Source: Phorcus lineatus (Eukaryota; Mollusca; Gastropoda; Trochida; Trochidae). From it: DNA of 64,000 nucleotides. This document shows, in pieces, positions 49,140 through 60,242 of the stretch. The stretch lies in contig OV121096.1 in assembly GCA_921293015.1 (NCBI GenBank), positions 24,067,729 through 24,131,728 of the forward strand, written 5' to 3'. The notes beneath the pieces are model-generated. The model was not told where the DNA came from. It was given only the letters and a program-made list of their open reading frames with translations, and searched no databases. Each line of letters begins with the position of its first letter. Position 1 is the first letter of the stretch. The position numbers were made by a program, and so were the translations under genes.

Positions 49140-49865
49140 CCTAAAGCTTATTAGAGCTCATGAAGCTCTATCACACTGGCAAGTTTGCAGATTAAATGCA
49201 TATTTTTATTTGCTTTTGAATGCATGCAGTGCTTACAAAAATCATTTCCACAAGATAAACCTTTTTTGATGAAATCCAGTGCATTATCTTTTATTTTATT
49301 TTTTTATGAATAACCGTAGATATAATGAATTGTTGACTGATCAACTCCTGAATCAACGATTTTGTTATAATATTTTCTGAAATGTAAATATGGCATATAA
49401 ATACAGTGTCATCTGTATTGGGATTTTCAGCAATATTGGTATATACATTTAATAATTGCATCTGTCTTAATGTTTCCATCTACTATGAAATCTAAAAGCC
49501 AAGGTCTTGAACACCACTGTCGAAGAGGAAACAGTAGACACAAACTTTGGCCATAGGGAAATGAAAAAAAATCCTAGTCGGGGACAGAACAGCAACTTTG
49601 TCATGTTGTCTGTTGGAGGACAAAAGAAGTATGGTGAAAACAGCTGTCACTTATGTCTTCACCAATATGCCCTAATGATATGCCTTAATATTGTAAGAAA
49701 TAGGGGGTTATATTCGTTTGGGATAAACGTAAGGCAAAGCACTGATCGAGTGTATTCGCGGTATTCTAACATGTGGCCGATAATGTATTTGAAATATACG
49801 TGACTAATTTCGTAAATAGTAATCAAAATATGTAATGTCATCTATCACTTACCTATTTATATAAT
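49140..49865. other. No gene seen
   Basis: AT-rich DNA before the retrotransposon. The frame at 49507-49803 has no domain signal. Confidence 0.45.
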
Positions 49866-49869
49866 TGTA

Positions 49870-51017
49870 GTAACTTGTATACATCGTATTTTCATAGTAA
49901 GATAGTCACTACTTCGTTTTTATAACTATTATAGCAAAAAGAATTGTTACGTTGACCGTGCTCTTGATCAGTGGCCGCCATTTTCTCTTTAGCATCAGTA
50001 GGGAAATGACGTCATGTCTCGCGTGGGCGTAACTATAGGTAACGAGGTTCGGGCCAAAGGGTATAAAAGGAGGCGGGGTCTGCTCGGGGTCGAGTTTGTT
50101 TTCAGCTTAGGGTCAAGCAGCTCCCCTTTCACTTGAAAGGTATGCCTCTCTGGTTTTGGTTAAGTTTTATAAGTTATTTTCAGTCGAAATTATTCTAAGT
50201 TTTTATAAGTAAAATTTGTCTAAGTTTCAGAAGTAATTTGGGTATTTTTATTCTAAGTTTAACGGTTTCTTAGTCTTTTTCTGGGTAATTAGTAAAAGTT
50301 CTTGGTTTTAGCGTGAAGACATGGCGTCACTTAGATTCATCACATAAAACTTGCAATAACTTATTAATGTCGATATTTTATAACTTGTAAATAAATTATT
50401 ATTGAACTTTAAGTATTTAGTCTGTTTTGTCTTCCAAGTTTGTTTTCCGATCGTAACTCGATCATTTGTTACAAGTGAACGTTTCGTGTCTTATAATGTT
50501 GAGGATACAGTGATGGCTGCAAATATTCTAAGTCACAGTTTGAGACGGTCCCTGGCCGTATGTAAATGACAGACTCGCTTTTCCGAAACTAACGTAATTT
50601 AACTAAGTACAGTTGAACGAGTCTCTTCCGGTGTAAACAAACATGGCGTCGTCCATGTAATTTAATGCTATCACTTTGTCCTCAAGAATTATGAGTACAC
50701 ACTCGTTGGAAAGTGGTGAAATATGGTTTATTCGACTTGAATAAAGTAGAAGGTTTCTCCGCACACATGAAAGAGAAAAGTTACACATTTATTCCTGGTG
50801 GAACAGGCGAACTCGTAGTACACTCTAACAAAGGGTTATGTAAACATAGTCAATAAATTAGGTCACCGTTTATCTTAGTGAAATACGCTACCACACATCT
50901 CACATAGATAATATAACATTCTCCGACCATTCACACAAATACATGAATAGTTAATTGGACGTCCCATAAGTCCTGTCGATCATAGTTTACATAAGACCTA
51001 CCCCTGTTGGTGTTACA
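49870..51017 (+). mobile_element. 5' LTR of the gypsy element
   Basis: Ends in TGTTACA just before the primer site. The U3 part holds a TGACGTCA octamer (50007-50014) and a TATA box (TATAAAAG, 50062-50069) in a locally GC-rich stretch. Transcription would start near 50095. An AATAAA at about 50391 fits the end of R. The start (49,870-49,945) is inferred only from TGT-type sequence. Confidence 0.65.
50007..50069 (+). promoter_or_regulatory. LTR promoter: CRE-type site and TATA box
   Basis: TGACGTCA at 50007-50014 is the ideal CREB/ATF octamer, 48 bp before TATAAAAG at 50062-50069. A GC-rich segment downstream and a TTCAGC near 50100 would fit the initiator. Confidence 0.65.
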
Positions 51018-51022
51018 AAAGT

Positions 51023-51040
51023 TGGTGGCAGCGGTGGGAT
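51023..51040 (+). promoter_or_regulatory. Primer binding site, tRNA-Leu type
   Basis: TGGTGGCAGCGGTGGGAT is complementary to the 3' end ...ATCCCACCGCTGCCA-CCA known for metazoan tRNA-Leu. It lies 5 bp after the LTR end, the standard position for priming minus-strand synthesis. Confidence 0.85.
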
Positions 51041-51289
51041 ATAATTTGTTAATTTTTCTCTGGAGATAGTTTAGTGGTTTGTTGTTGTTTTCTTTATTCT
51101 TGATTTAAGTGTAGAGATGGCTTTAAATTAAGATTATGGTTATTGTATCTTTCCAGTCACAGATTGCTGTGTTCCGTTCTGGTGTAGTTCGAGTGTTGCA
51201 TCCTAGACGTTCGCTGTTTTTCGAAGTCCTAAAGGTGGTGCTGATTTCTGGTTTTTAACTGGTTTATTAGGGTAAACTCTATAGGTAGA

Positions 51290-52493
51290 ATGGCCAACCT
51301 GCAAGAAAATAGACCAGTTGGTAGTAGTTCTGCAACTAGCATCCAGCAGGAGATTCTCTGGGAAGTCAAGTTAAGGAACTACAGGTTTTTCTTAGTGAGT
51401 CTGATACTATTACTTCTAAGGGACCCTTAGCTGCGGAGACAGAAGTCGAGAGCGGGTACATTACCCGAGTAGTTTCAGGTCATCTAAGAGGGTTATCACC
51501 TGTGCGGCCGGGTGATTGTGAAGTGGCTCAGGGCCCGAGCACTTCACTGTGTTTTCCTGAGGCGAGAAGACGTCTCAGCTTTTTGGAAGATCAGTGTCAG
51601 AAGAGATCGAACTCGATGAACGGTCAAGTCCTAGAGGGAAGCTGTGAAGAAAGGCAAACTGCGAGAGCGCTTACACCAGCCGTGACTTTGGATCCCGTTC
51701 GACCTCGTGCTGACCGGAGGGTTTTCCAGGAGAGACCAGCTCTACTTCCTATGACCTTTGATGGGCAGACAGCTTGGCAAGATTTCAAGGCTCATGTTGA
51801 GATGGTTGCCGAATTGAATAACTGGGGTGACGTGCAGAAAGCGACCTACCTTGCTGTTAGTCTGAGGGGTGCAGCACAAGAAGTACTCAGCAACTTACCA
51901 CAACCAGAGAGGCAGAATTATTTTTTGTTAGTTCAAGCATTAACTCAGCGTTTTGCTCCTAGCAATCAAACTGAACTCCACAAGGTACAGCTGAAGGCAC
52001 GAAGTAGGAGACGTGATGAGAGTTTGACTGAATTGGGTCAGTCAATTCGACGACTTACTTGGCTGGCGTATCCTGACGCACACCAGGAGTTGTTGCTGCA
52101 AAGGATCATTTTGTAGATGCATTGCAGGAATCAGAGATTCGACTTTGTGTCCAACAGTCAATATCGAAGACGCTGAATGAGGCCATCCATGCAGCTGTTG
52201 AGTTGGAGACTTTTCAGCGGGCTGAATTGCAACGTCAGGGTGGGCGAAAATTTACTAGGGCTGTTTCAGAGTCATCAGGTTCCACTGACTTACAGAGACA
52301 GGTTTCGGGGTTATCAAAAGCAATTGAAAATTTGACTAAGTTGATGCATGAGAAATTTGATAGGAATGGAAATAAAAGATTTGTCAATCGTTATCCTTTC
52401 AGAAATTCAGAAGTCACTTGCATCCATTGTTCAGAGAAGGGACATTTTCGCAAGGATTGTCCTAAACTTACAGTACAGGGTTCGGGAAACTAG
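51290..52493 (+). mobile_element. gag region of the gypsy element
   Basis: The capsid-like part contains PMTFDGQTAWQDFKAHVEM and a QRFAPSNQTELHKVQL segment typical of gypsy-type capsids. A CCHC zinc knuckle, CIHCSEKGHFRKDC, lies near the end (about 52419-52460). Gag would package the RNA genome; this copy is a fossil. Confidence 0.82.
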
Positions 52494-52540
52494 AAGATGC
52501 CAACCTTTCGGGTCGAAGGGAGGTCGAATGTCAAGGGCCC

Positions 52541-52900
52541 ATGAATACGGCAAATGGTATTTGTATTTCAGCTGTAAATAAAGCACCTGTTCCATTGTTA
52601 ATTGACACAGGAACGTCTTTGTCGTTGTTGTCTTTTTCATGTTTTGAGAAGATTGCTCCTGAGTTGCGTCCATCTCTACTTCCTTTGTCTCAGAAGGTTC
52701 TACAAGCAGATGGCAGACCTCTTGACATAAAGGGGCGAGCGAATTTTGATGTTGAAGTTGGTGATTTCTCTTATCCTCATGAGTTCTGGGTAGCTGATAT
52801 AGGAAATCAGGGTATCTTAGGATTAGATTTTTTACAGGTTCATCAGTGCAGCCTTGATGTCTGCTGTGGTAGTTTGAACATAGGGACACATATGGTAGAA
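52541..52900 (+). mobile_element. Aspartic protease region of the gypsy element
   Basis: LLIDTGTSLSLLS carries the retropepsin D-T-G triad, and GILGLDFLQVHQC is the downstream family motif. Expected role: processing of the polyprotein. Confidence 0.82.
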
Positions 52901-53389
52901 CAGAAAAAGATGAAGATTTCTGTTTCAGGGTTTCTTGTAAAGAGACCATTTCCATTCCAGCCCGTCATGAAACTATTGTGATAGGTATGGTCAATGTAGA
53001 TAAATCAAATTCACCTTTTAGAGGTGAATGTCTTGTTGAAGGTAGTGAAAAATTCATGGCCAAGTATCAGTTGATGGTAGCACATAGCATAAATAATATC
53101 AGTCTTGAAAATAATGAAATTGCTGTTAGAGTTCTCAATCCGTCAGATGAGATTGTAAAAATTTATCCAGGTACACATCTTGGAGACTGTGTCAATTGCA
53201 GACCAGCACAAACAGATTTTAAAGTTGCAGGAATCGTTAGGACAGCTGGTATTCAAGCGGACACTTTGCCTGAATACTTGCAACAGATGGCTGAAGACTG
53301 TTCACAGAACTTGACCGAAGAACAAGGGACACAACTCCGTCAAATTTTGATAGAGTACCAAGACATCTTTTCACAGCACGAGCATGACA

Positions 53390-54150
53390 TCGGTCGAACT
53401 AATCTTGTGCAGCACAGAATTGATGTTGGCGGGGCACATCCTTTGAAGCAGCCGCCAAGAAGATTGCCAGTTCACAGCCAAGACTTAGTGAAACAACACA
53501 TTGAAGACATGTTGAAGAAAGATGTCATCGAGCCATCAAACAGTCCTTGGGCATCGCCAATTGTTTTAGTGACCAAGAAAGACTCTACAACGAGGTTTTG
53601 CGTAGATTTTCGCCAGGTGAACCTTCGAACTCTTAAAGACAGCTTCCCGCTGCCAAGGATTGATGATTCTCTTGAAAGTCTGTCCGGATCACGTTGGTAC
53701 TCAACCCTTGACCTGACGTCCGGCTATTGGCAGGTTGAAGTTCACCCCGACGAACGACCCGTGACTGCCTTCATGTCAAAGTTTGGTTTGTTTCAGTTTA
53801 AAGTCCTACCTTTTGGACTTTGCAACGCACCATCAACTTTTGAACGTTTGATGGAGACTGTTCTAGCAGGACTCCAGTATGAAACTTGTCTCATTTATCT
53901 TGACGATGTGATCATTCATGGCAAAAGTTTTGACGAATCTCTTGTTCGTCTCAAGGAGGTGTTTCAACGGTTCAGACAGGCAGGCCTCAAGCTCAAGCCG
54001 AAAAAGTGTCATCTTTTACAGAAAGAAGTCGAGTACCTGGGACATGTTGTTAACGAAAATGGAGTACAAACCGATCCAAAGAAGATTGAAGCTATAAAGA
54101 ACTGTCCTCGTCCTTCCGATTTGTCAGAACTACGAAGTTTTCTGGGACTT
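53390..54150 (+). mobile_element. Reverse transcriptase region of the gypsy element
   Basis: Motifs in order: KKDVIEPSNSPWASPIVLV, FCVDFRQVN, YSTLDLTSGYWQVEV, AFMSKFGLFQFKVLPFGLCN and the active-site box IYLDDVIIH, then YLGHVVNENGV. All are standard for Ty3/gypsy RT. Confidence 0.93.
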
Positions 54151-54279
54151 TCAGTTACTATGGTCGATTCATCAAAGATTTCTCCAAGATTGCAGCATGT
54201 CTAGCAAAGTTAACTGAGAAAGACAGACCGTTTGATTGGAATGAAAACTGTGACTTAGCCTTCGAGACGCTGAAGAGCA

Positions 54280-54700
54280 GATTGGTGTCAGCTCCTATCC
54301 TTGCTCATCCTGATTTGACAAAACCTTTCATTCTAGATACTGATGCCAGTGACTTTGTTATTGGAGCAGTGTTGAGTCAAGTCCAAGATGGAGAAGAGCG
54401 TCCTGTCTCTTATGCCAGCCGCAGCTTGTCCAAGTCTGAGAAGAGATATTGCGTCACAAGAAAAGAACTGCTTGCAATTGTTCATTTTGTCAAGTACTAC
54501 AGACATTTCCTGTATGGTAAACCGTTTCTTATCCGTACAGATCATGGTGCTTTGAGATGGCTGATGCAATTCAAAGATTCAAATGGACAAGTAGCTTGAT
54601 GGTTGGAAACCCTTGCTGCGTATGACTTCACTATTGAACACAGGGCTGGTAGGAAGCATTCCAACGCTGATGCACTGTCAAGATTGCCATGTCGTCAATG
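54280..54700 (+). mobile_element. RNase H region of the gypsy element
   Basis: ILDTDASDFVIGAVLSQ, RPVSYASRSLSKSEKRY, ITRKELLAIV-type and FLIRTDHGALRWL are the usual gypsy RNase H blocks; HRAGRKHSNADALSRLP closes the domain. Confidence 0.9.
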
Positions 54701-54979
54701 TGGTGTCGAGGCTGAAGATGAATCAGAGGTTGTTAAAAACATTGAAGTAATTCCTTCCATTTGTAATGACTTCATTCAAGCCCAAAAAGATGATTCTGTT
54801 TTGAAGCAACTCCGTTCGATGTTTGAACAAGGCACACGTCCAGACTGGGCAGAGATTTCTCTTTTCAGTGACACTTTTAAAACTTATTGGGCACTCTGGG
54901 ATCAATTACAGTTAAAAGACGATGTTCTTTTCCGCAGGTGGCAGTCAGATGATGGAAGGTCAGAACTCTTACAAGCACT

Positions 54980-56888
54980 AGTTCCACAAGCATTAAAAAA
55001 GCAAGTCCTTGAACAAACTCATGACACAAAGACGGGCGGACACTTAGCTGTTGCCAAGACAGTGGAACGACTGCGGCAGAAATACTACTGGGCTGGACTT
55101 AGGGCTGATGTTGAAATGTGGATCAATTCTTGCGAGGCGTGCAGCAAGAGGAAGCCTCCATCCAGGAAGAAACAAGGCCAGATGCAGTTGACTGGGGCAG
55201 GAGTTCCAACGGAGAGTGTGGCACTTGATATCGTCGGTCCATTAAGAGGAAGCCTCCATCCAGGAAGAAACAAGGCCAGATGCAGTTGACTGGGGCAGGA
55301 GTTCCAACGGAGAGTGTGGCACTTGATATCGTCGGTCCATTACCTGAAACAGAAGACGGAAACCATTACATTCTTGTAATTACAGACTACTTTACAAAAT
55401 GGGTTGAAGCTTATCCTATGCCAAATCAAGAAGCTATGACAGTTGCAGAAATCTTAGTGGAAAAATTCATAATGACTTTTGGCATTCCAAGACAGATTCA
55501 TTCAGATCAGGGGAGACAATTCGAATCCAATCTCTTTCAGGATTTATGTTCTCTTTAAGGCATCGAGAAGACTCGAACCACCCCATTTCATCCTAGATCT
55601 GACGGTCTGGTGGAGCGTTTCAACCGTACTCTAGAGGCTATGTTGAGTGCATATGTCCAAGACAATCAGAAAGATTGGGATTTGTACTTACCCTATGTGA
55701 CCATGGCCTACAGAGCAACTGTTCACAGCAGTACCAAGTTCAAGCCAAATTTCATGATGTTCGGCAGAGAAGTCAACGTAGTAGTTACTTCATCCATAAA
55801 CGAGAGGTGGATCCAGTTACACCACACCTGATCGCTGTTTGATTGACAGCTGAATTCGTCGAGGACGGTAGTCCGAGACGCAAATTCAGCTGTCAATCAA
55901 ACAGCGATCAGGTGTGGTGTAACTAGATCCATCTCGAGTGATTGGATGAAGTAACTGCTTTGTACCACGCCCACATTGCACGTTGTCAAAATCTGAACGA
56001 GATCTGCGCGGGATATTTGAATTTGTAATCATTCAGTTTCACACCGCCACAATGTCGAGTCACGAGTGGGATGACATGATTGACGCCGCCACACAAATAA
56101 TGAAAAATGGATTATCTTTGATAGTTCAATTTGTTTGAATGTGTATGGTGCTCGTTGCCATTAAAACTTGAATTACTTGTCATTTTTTTAGAAAATTTAC
56201 ATCCTTTCAACTAATTCCTTAAGGGCGTGAACAAAAGGCGTGGCTTGCTAAACTGCAGCGAGCCAATAAGATATCTACCTTCAATGGTTACTTCAGGCCG
56301 TGGTGTAACTATTAGATACACCACGGCCGACATCAAAGGGACCGACGCGTGGGCATGGTACAATTGCCGATAGATCTCTTCATCGGTTGTCCACCTGAAA
56401 ACAGAGTCAGAGAACATGAGTGGGTTGACATCCTACAGTCCCGTCTAGAAGATGTTTATCTTAGGGCAAGAGAGAATTTAGGTCAGAGTCAAAATCGTCA
56501 GAAGAAGAATTATGATCGTAGATCAAAGAAGGCAAATTATGAAGTTGGTTCCAAAGTTTGGGTATTTTTCCCGATGAAGAAGATTGGGATTAGCCCAAAA
56601 TTACAGTGTTTCTGGCGTGGACCCTTTGTTGTTAAGTCAAAATTAAGTGATGTAAATTTCAGGGTAAACTGTGGACCGAGAGGTAAAGATCAGGTGATCC
56701 ATGTGGATCGCATGAAACCTTGAATCTCAAGAATTTTGAATGAAGAAATTGAAATTTCCACAGGCACAACAGAAGAAGGGACTGATGCCGAAGAAGAAAC
56801 AGAAGTTGCTACTGACCTGATACCGGAACATCCTGAGACAACACGTCGCAGGAGACCGCCATCGTACCTTAAGGATTTTATTGTTTAA
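54980..56888 (+). mobile_element. Integrase region of the gypsy element, split by an insertion
   Basis: The HHCC zinc domain (H-x3-GGH...C-x2-C around THDTKTGGHLA and CEACSKRK) is followed by the catalytic core with ALDIVGPLPE, DYFTKWVEAYP and IHSDQGRQFES. After the insertion at about 55783-56348, LPIDLFIGCPPENRV and the C-terminal KKIGISPKLQCFWRGPFVV chromatin-proximal SH3-like segment continue, ending in RRRRPPSYLKDFIV. Confidence 0.88.
55783..56348. mobile_element. Palindrome-bearing DNA insertion inside the integrase region
   Basis: About 565 bp with no relation to the retrotransposon. Inverted arms of ~74 bp lie at 55783-55856 and 55883-55956 around a 26-bp loop. A second hairpin, GGCCGTGGTGTA...TACACCACGGCC, lies at 56296-56328. 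GTGGTGTAACTA occurs in both hairpins. No coding capacity; probably one or two nested MITEs. No clear target duplication was found. Confidence 0.82.
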
Positions 56889-56994
56889 GCTGAACCAAGA
56901 ACTTATTCATGGGAGGGACTCTTAGGAGGGAATCTGAGATATTTTTATTATGATAACCTTGTTACGAGATATATTTACATGTTTTTCTTTGCAG

Positions 56995-57622
56995 AAAACT
57001 AAAGACAGAAAAAGAAATGAAGTGCAACAAGTGCTCGTTTGAGACTCTGTCCAGGAAGGACCTTCGGAAACATTTGGATTTGTTGCATCCATTGGTAAGT
57101 GAGGAGAGTTCGTCGGAGGAAAGCTCCTTCAAGACCATCAGGGATGATCTGGACATGTCGTCGTCCGACTCTCCATCGGACGACGACTGGGACTTTAAAA
57201 GCAAAGGGAGAGTTAAGAGGAAACTCTTAGTGAAGGAGAGAAAGAGAGAGGAAGAGAAGAAGGATAGGAGAAAGAAAGAAGAAATGAAGGAAAAGCAGCA
57301 GAAGAAAAAGAAAGAGGAAGAGAAGAGAAAGAGGAGGAAGAGAGAAGAAAGAAGGAAGAGGAAAAGCAGAAGAGAAACAGAAGAGAAAGAGAGGAGGAGA
57401 GAAGAAAGGAAGAGGAAAAGCAGAAGAGAAAGAGGGGGAAGAGAAGGAGAAACAGGAGAAAGGGAAGAGGGAGGAGGAAGAGAAGCAGAAGAGAAAGAGA
57501 GAGGAGGAAGAGGAGAGAGGAAAGAGAGAGGAGGAAGAAGGAGAACGAAGAAAGAAGAGAAGAAAAGGAGGAAGAGGGGAGAGAAGACGGAGATAGGGAA
57601 GAGAAGAGGAGTGAGTGAGTGA
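56995..57622 (+). CDS. C2H2 zinc-finger frame with long Arg/Lys/Glu tail (uncertain gene)
   Basis: A pyrimidine tract and CAG at 56981-56994 precede an open frame that contains the first ATG at 57017. Residues 1-30 hold one C2H2 finger, MKCNKCSFETLSRKDLRKHL then DLLHP (C-x2-C-x12-H-x5-H). Next comes a Ser/Asp/Glu-rich acidic stretch (SEESSSEESSFKTIRDDLDM), and then about 130 residues of pure K/R/E low complexity from a purine-only repeat. The frame ends exactly where a retroposon has inserted (57611), so the natural end is lost. A strong donor (TTG|GTAAGT) at 57095 could instead end an exon after the finger. It may be a host exon next to the retrotransposon or a downstream ORF of it; neither is proven. 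Confidence 0.4.
57205..57610. repeat. Polypurine low-complexity tract (GAAGAGAGA-type)
   Basis: About 400 bp with almost only A and G on the + strand, built of drifting AGAAAGAGGAAGAG units. It could adopt triplex-like structure. Confidence 0.9.
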
Positions 57623-57919
57623 GTGAGTTGGGGTTTAACGTGCTTTGAACAATATTTCAGTTATTAAACACGTGGATGACAAGCATCCAAAAGAGAGTGG
57701 ACAGATAAGGGAGAAAGGGATCGACAGGATGAGGGAAAAGACGGAAAGAAAGGCACAGTGAGAGATAGACAACAGGTTTTAGAAGGACTCAAATTTAGTC
57801 TGGCTTCTACCCGTCGTCCTGTCCAGCTTGGGTGTCCCTACCAGGAGCATGTAAGCTCCAGCTGGCATAGCTCTTGGGGTCTCTGAAGCACGCAAACCAC
57901 CACACCACGGTAAGGTACC
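57611..57919 (-). mobile_element. ~320-bp retroposon family, copy 4
   Basis: Near-identical to copy 2 (45837-46157) over its whole length, including the short frame GAYMLLVGTPKLD...TKFESF. The right edge merges at about 57919 into the 101-bp satellite, so the 5' end may be lost or the satellite may have arisen beside it. Confidence 0.87.
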
Positions 57920-57924
57920 CAGCA

Positions 57925-58960
57925 AACAGACAACGTTGAACAACGTTGTGGCAACGTTGTAGTTTGGTAATGTTTTTTTTCTGACGTCACGACAACGTAA
58001 GAGAGACAATGTGTCTCTTTAACATGCTTCCAACGTTATATGATAACATTAATAGAACGTTGTGAATTAGTCAAGTTGAACAGCAATGTTTCCACGACGT
58101 TAATTCAACGTTGTTTTCTAATGTTGAACTCTAACGTCTAAGCAACAATGAAACCAAACGTCATTTAAACATTCTGAATTGGTTAGGTTAAAGACCAACA
58201 TTCATACAACATTGTATTAAAACGTCGGAACCAAACATCTATGCAACGTTGAAAACAAATGTGACAAAGACGTTGTGAAAAGGTTAGGTTTAAGACCAAC
58301 ATTCATAAAACATCGTATTAAAACGTCAGAATAAAACGTCTATGGAACGTTGAAAATAAATGTTACAAAGACATTGTAAATTGGTTAGGTTTAAGAGAAA
58401 CATTGTTACAACGTTGTTGTTAAACGCCAAAATCAAACGTCTAAGTAACGTTGAAACCAAATGTCTTCTAAACATTCTGAATTGGTTAGGTTAAAGACCA
58501 ACATTCATACAACATTGTATCAAAACGTCAGAACCAAACATCTATGCAACGTTGAAAATAAATGTTACAAAGACGTTGTGGATACGTTAGGTTTAAAAGC
58601 AACATTGAAACAACGATGTTTTTAAACGTCAGAACAATGCGTCTAAGCAACGTTGAAATAAATGTTACAAAGACGTTGTGAATTGGTAAGGTTAAAGACC
58701 AACATTCACTGAACATTTGTTTAAACGACAAAACCAAACGTCTATGCAACGTTGAAAACAAATGTTACCAAAATGTTTTTCACAGGTTAGGTCTAAGACC
58801 AACATTCATTGAACCTTGTATTTAAATTTAAATTTTATAAAACGTTTAAGCAATGTTGAAAACAAATGATACGACAGCTATTTGAAAATTTATTGAAAAT
58901 GTCACAAAATGATGAAATCTAACGGCAACATAAACTTTTGTATTGGTCAGGTTAAAGCCT
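57925..58960. repeat. 101-bp satellite array with three-monomer higher-order repeat
   Basis: The landmark GGTTAGGTT(T/A)AAGACCAAC recurs at 58181, 58282, 58383, 58484, 58585, 58685 and 58785, spacing 100-101 bp, with more diverged units on both sides. Units 58181 and 58484 share ATTCTGAATTGGTTAGG and flanking variants absent from the intervening units, 303 bp (three units) apart. Each unit carries several AACGTT palindromes. Confidence 0.93.
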
Positions 58961-60242
58961 CTGACAACATTCTTACCAAGGTAAACCCTAGAACAAAGAA
59001 ATATATTAAATGACTAAGCTGAAGTAAATATCTAGTTTGCGATGAACTAAGTAAGGATGCAAGCGTTAGCAGTAACAAGATATTCTACACATTGAACGGA
59101 TATTTAATGATTTTAAACTAAATAAACATGTCTAGTATGAATGAAAATAGAATGTAAAAACGGGGTACATGTAAATATGATAGATTAAAACAAGATAATG
59201 CCACTCGGTTACATTTACACCTGGGAACAAGTATTGCAACACTTGCTTTTACGATTACTGTCAAACTATGAAATCAATGAAAGCGTTTCTTTCAGTTTAA
59301 CCATGTTTGAAAAAAAGAAAACAACAAACAATTCAGTTTATCACTTTGAAAAAGGTAAGCGACGTGACCCTTGTTAAACAACCTAAGATGACAGATTTAA
59401 CAGAAACGTCCAATTCTTTCATAAAACAAAACCTCAAGAGGTGGCTTATCCCCCGGCCCCGAAATGAATAATCACTTTTACCAGTAAAACCTTGAATGTG
59501 AATAATTAGTAAATAATGAACATGCATCATGCAATGATCCTATTCTATAAAAGCCATGGTAATACTGTTAATACTTCCCCTAACCAATACAATGAAATCG
59601 AAGATTCAAATATCTAATTATATAAATATTGTGGCAACAGGGTCAGAAAAATACGACCTATTAATTATAGCTCTTCGGGTCAAGAAGAGTAGTGCGCTAT
59701 GCAATGCCGAAATTTACCCTTTGTTGTATAAGGTCAGGAAAATCCAAAGTCATTATTAGCAGATTTAACTCGGTTCATATAGTAAACCTCTGGGGATATA
59801 ATTTAATGTTAGTCATATATTCTGCGAAGCGAATTAAAATCTCCAAATTATCGCCCCTTTGATTGTACGTCCTTTTACGTCTCCCGTAGGTTTATACCTT
59901 GTACTGCACACTAACCTAATTACAACTGTAACTGTGTAAAGCAAAATATGCTATCAAACATATGTATCTGTAGCGGAGACCAGGGTTTTTTCAACTTTTT
60001 AAAATATAAACCATCGTTACTATTTGAATTTAACGTTTTGAATTCACATACCGGACATTCACTGAAAATTTTGGGATGCTAAACTATTCGAAACTGCTAT
60101 TTTTTATTTTTAAAAAATATATATATATTTCTGTCGTGATTATCATTTACATGATCAACACAAATAAAAGTCAATTACTTGTAAACCTATTTCAATAATT
60201 TTGATATACTGGTATTGAAAGCATAATTAAAATAGCGAACAG
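58961..60242. other. No gene seen
   Basis: AT-rich DNA; the small frames at 59333-59759 are unsupported. Confidence 0.5.

Larger units (their letters stand above)
49870..56940 (+). mobile_element. Ty3/gypsy LTR retrotransposon, broken, with nested insertion
   Basis: Order of parts on the + strand: 5' LTR, tRNA-Leu-type primer site, gag with CCHC knuckle, protease, RT, RNase H, integrase and a short C-terminal tail, i.e. the gypsy order with integrase last. The left boundary is uncertain within about 80 bp. No 3' LTR was recognised: a purine-rich tract (about 56911-56932) is followed within 60 bp by unrelated sequence, so the element is probably truncated on that side. It is broken, with roughly half a dozen or more interruptions besides the insertion in its integrase. 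Protein motifs are still readable throughout, suggesting moderate rather than great age. Clade within Ty3/gypsy is not assigned. Confidence 0.92.

Noticed and set aside
50603-50788. Small antisense frame in the LTR
   Set aside because: Falls in noncoding LTR sequence and has no support.
52431-52955. 174-residue frame on the - strand
   Set aside because: Shadow of the gypsy gag-protease region.
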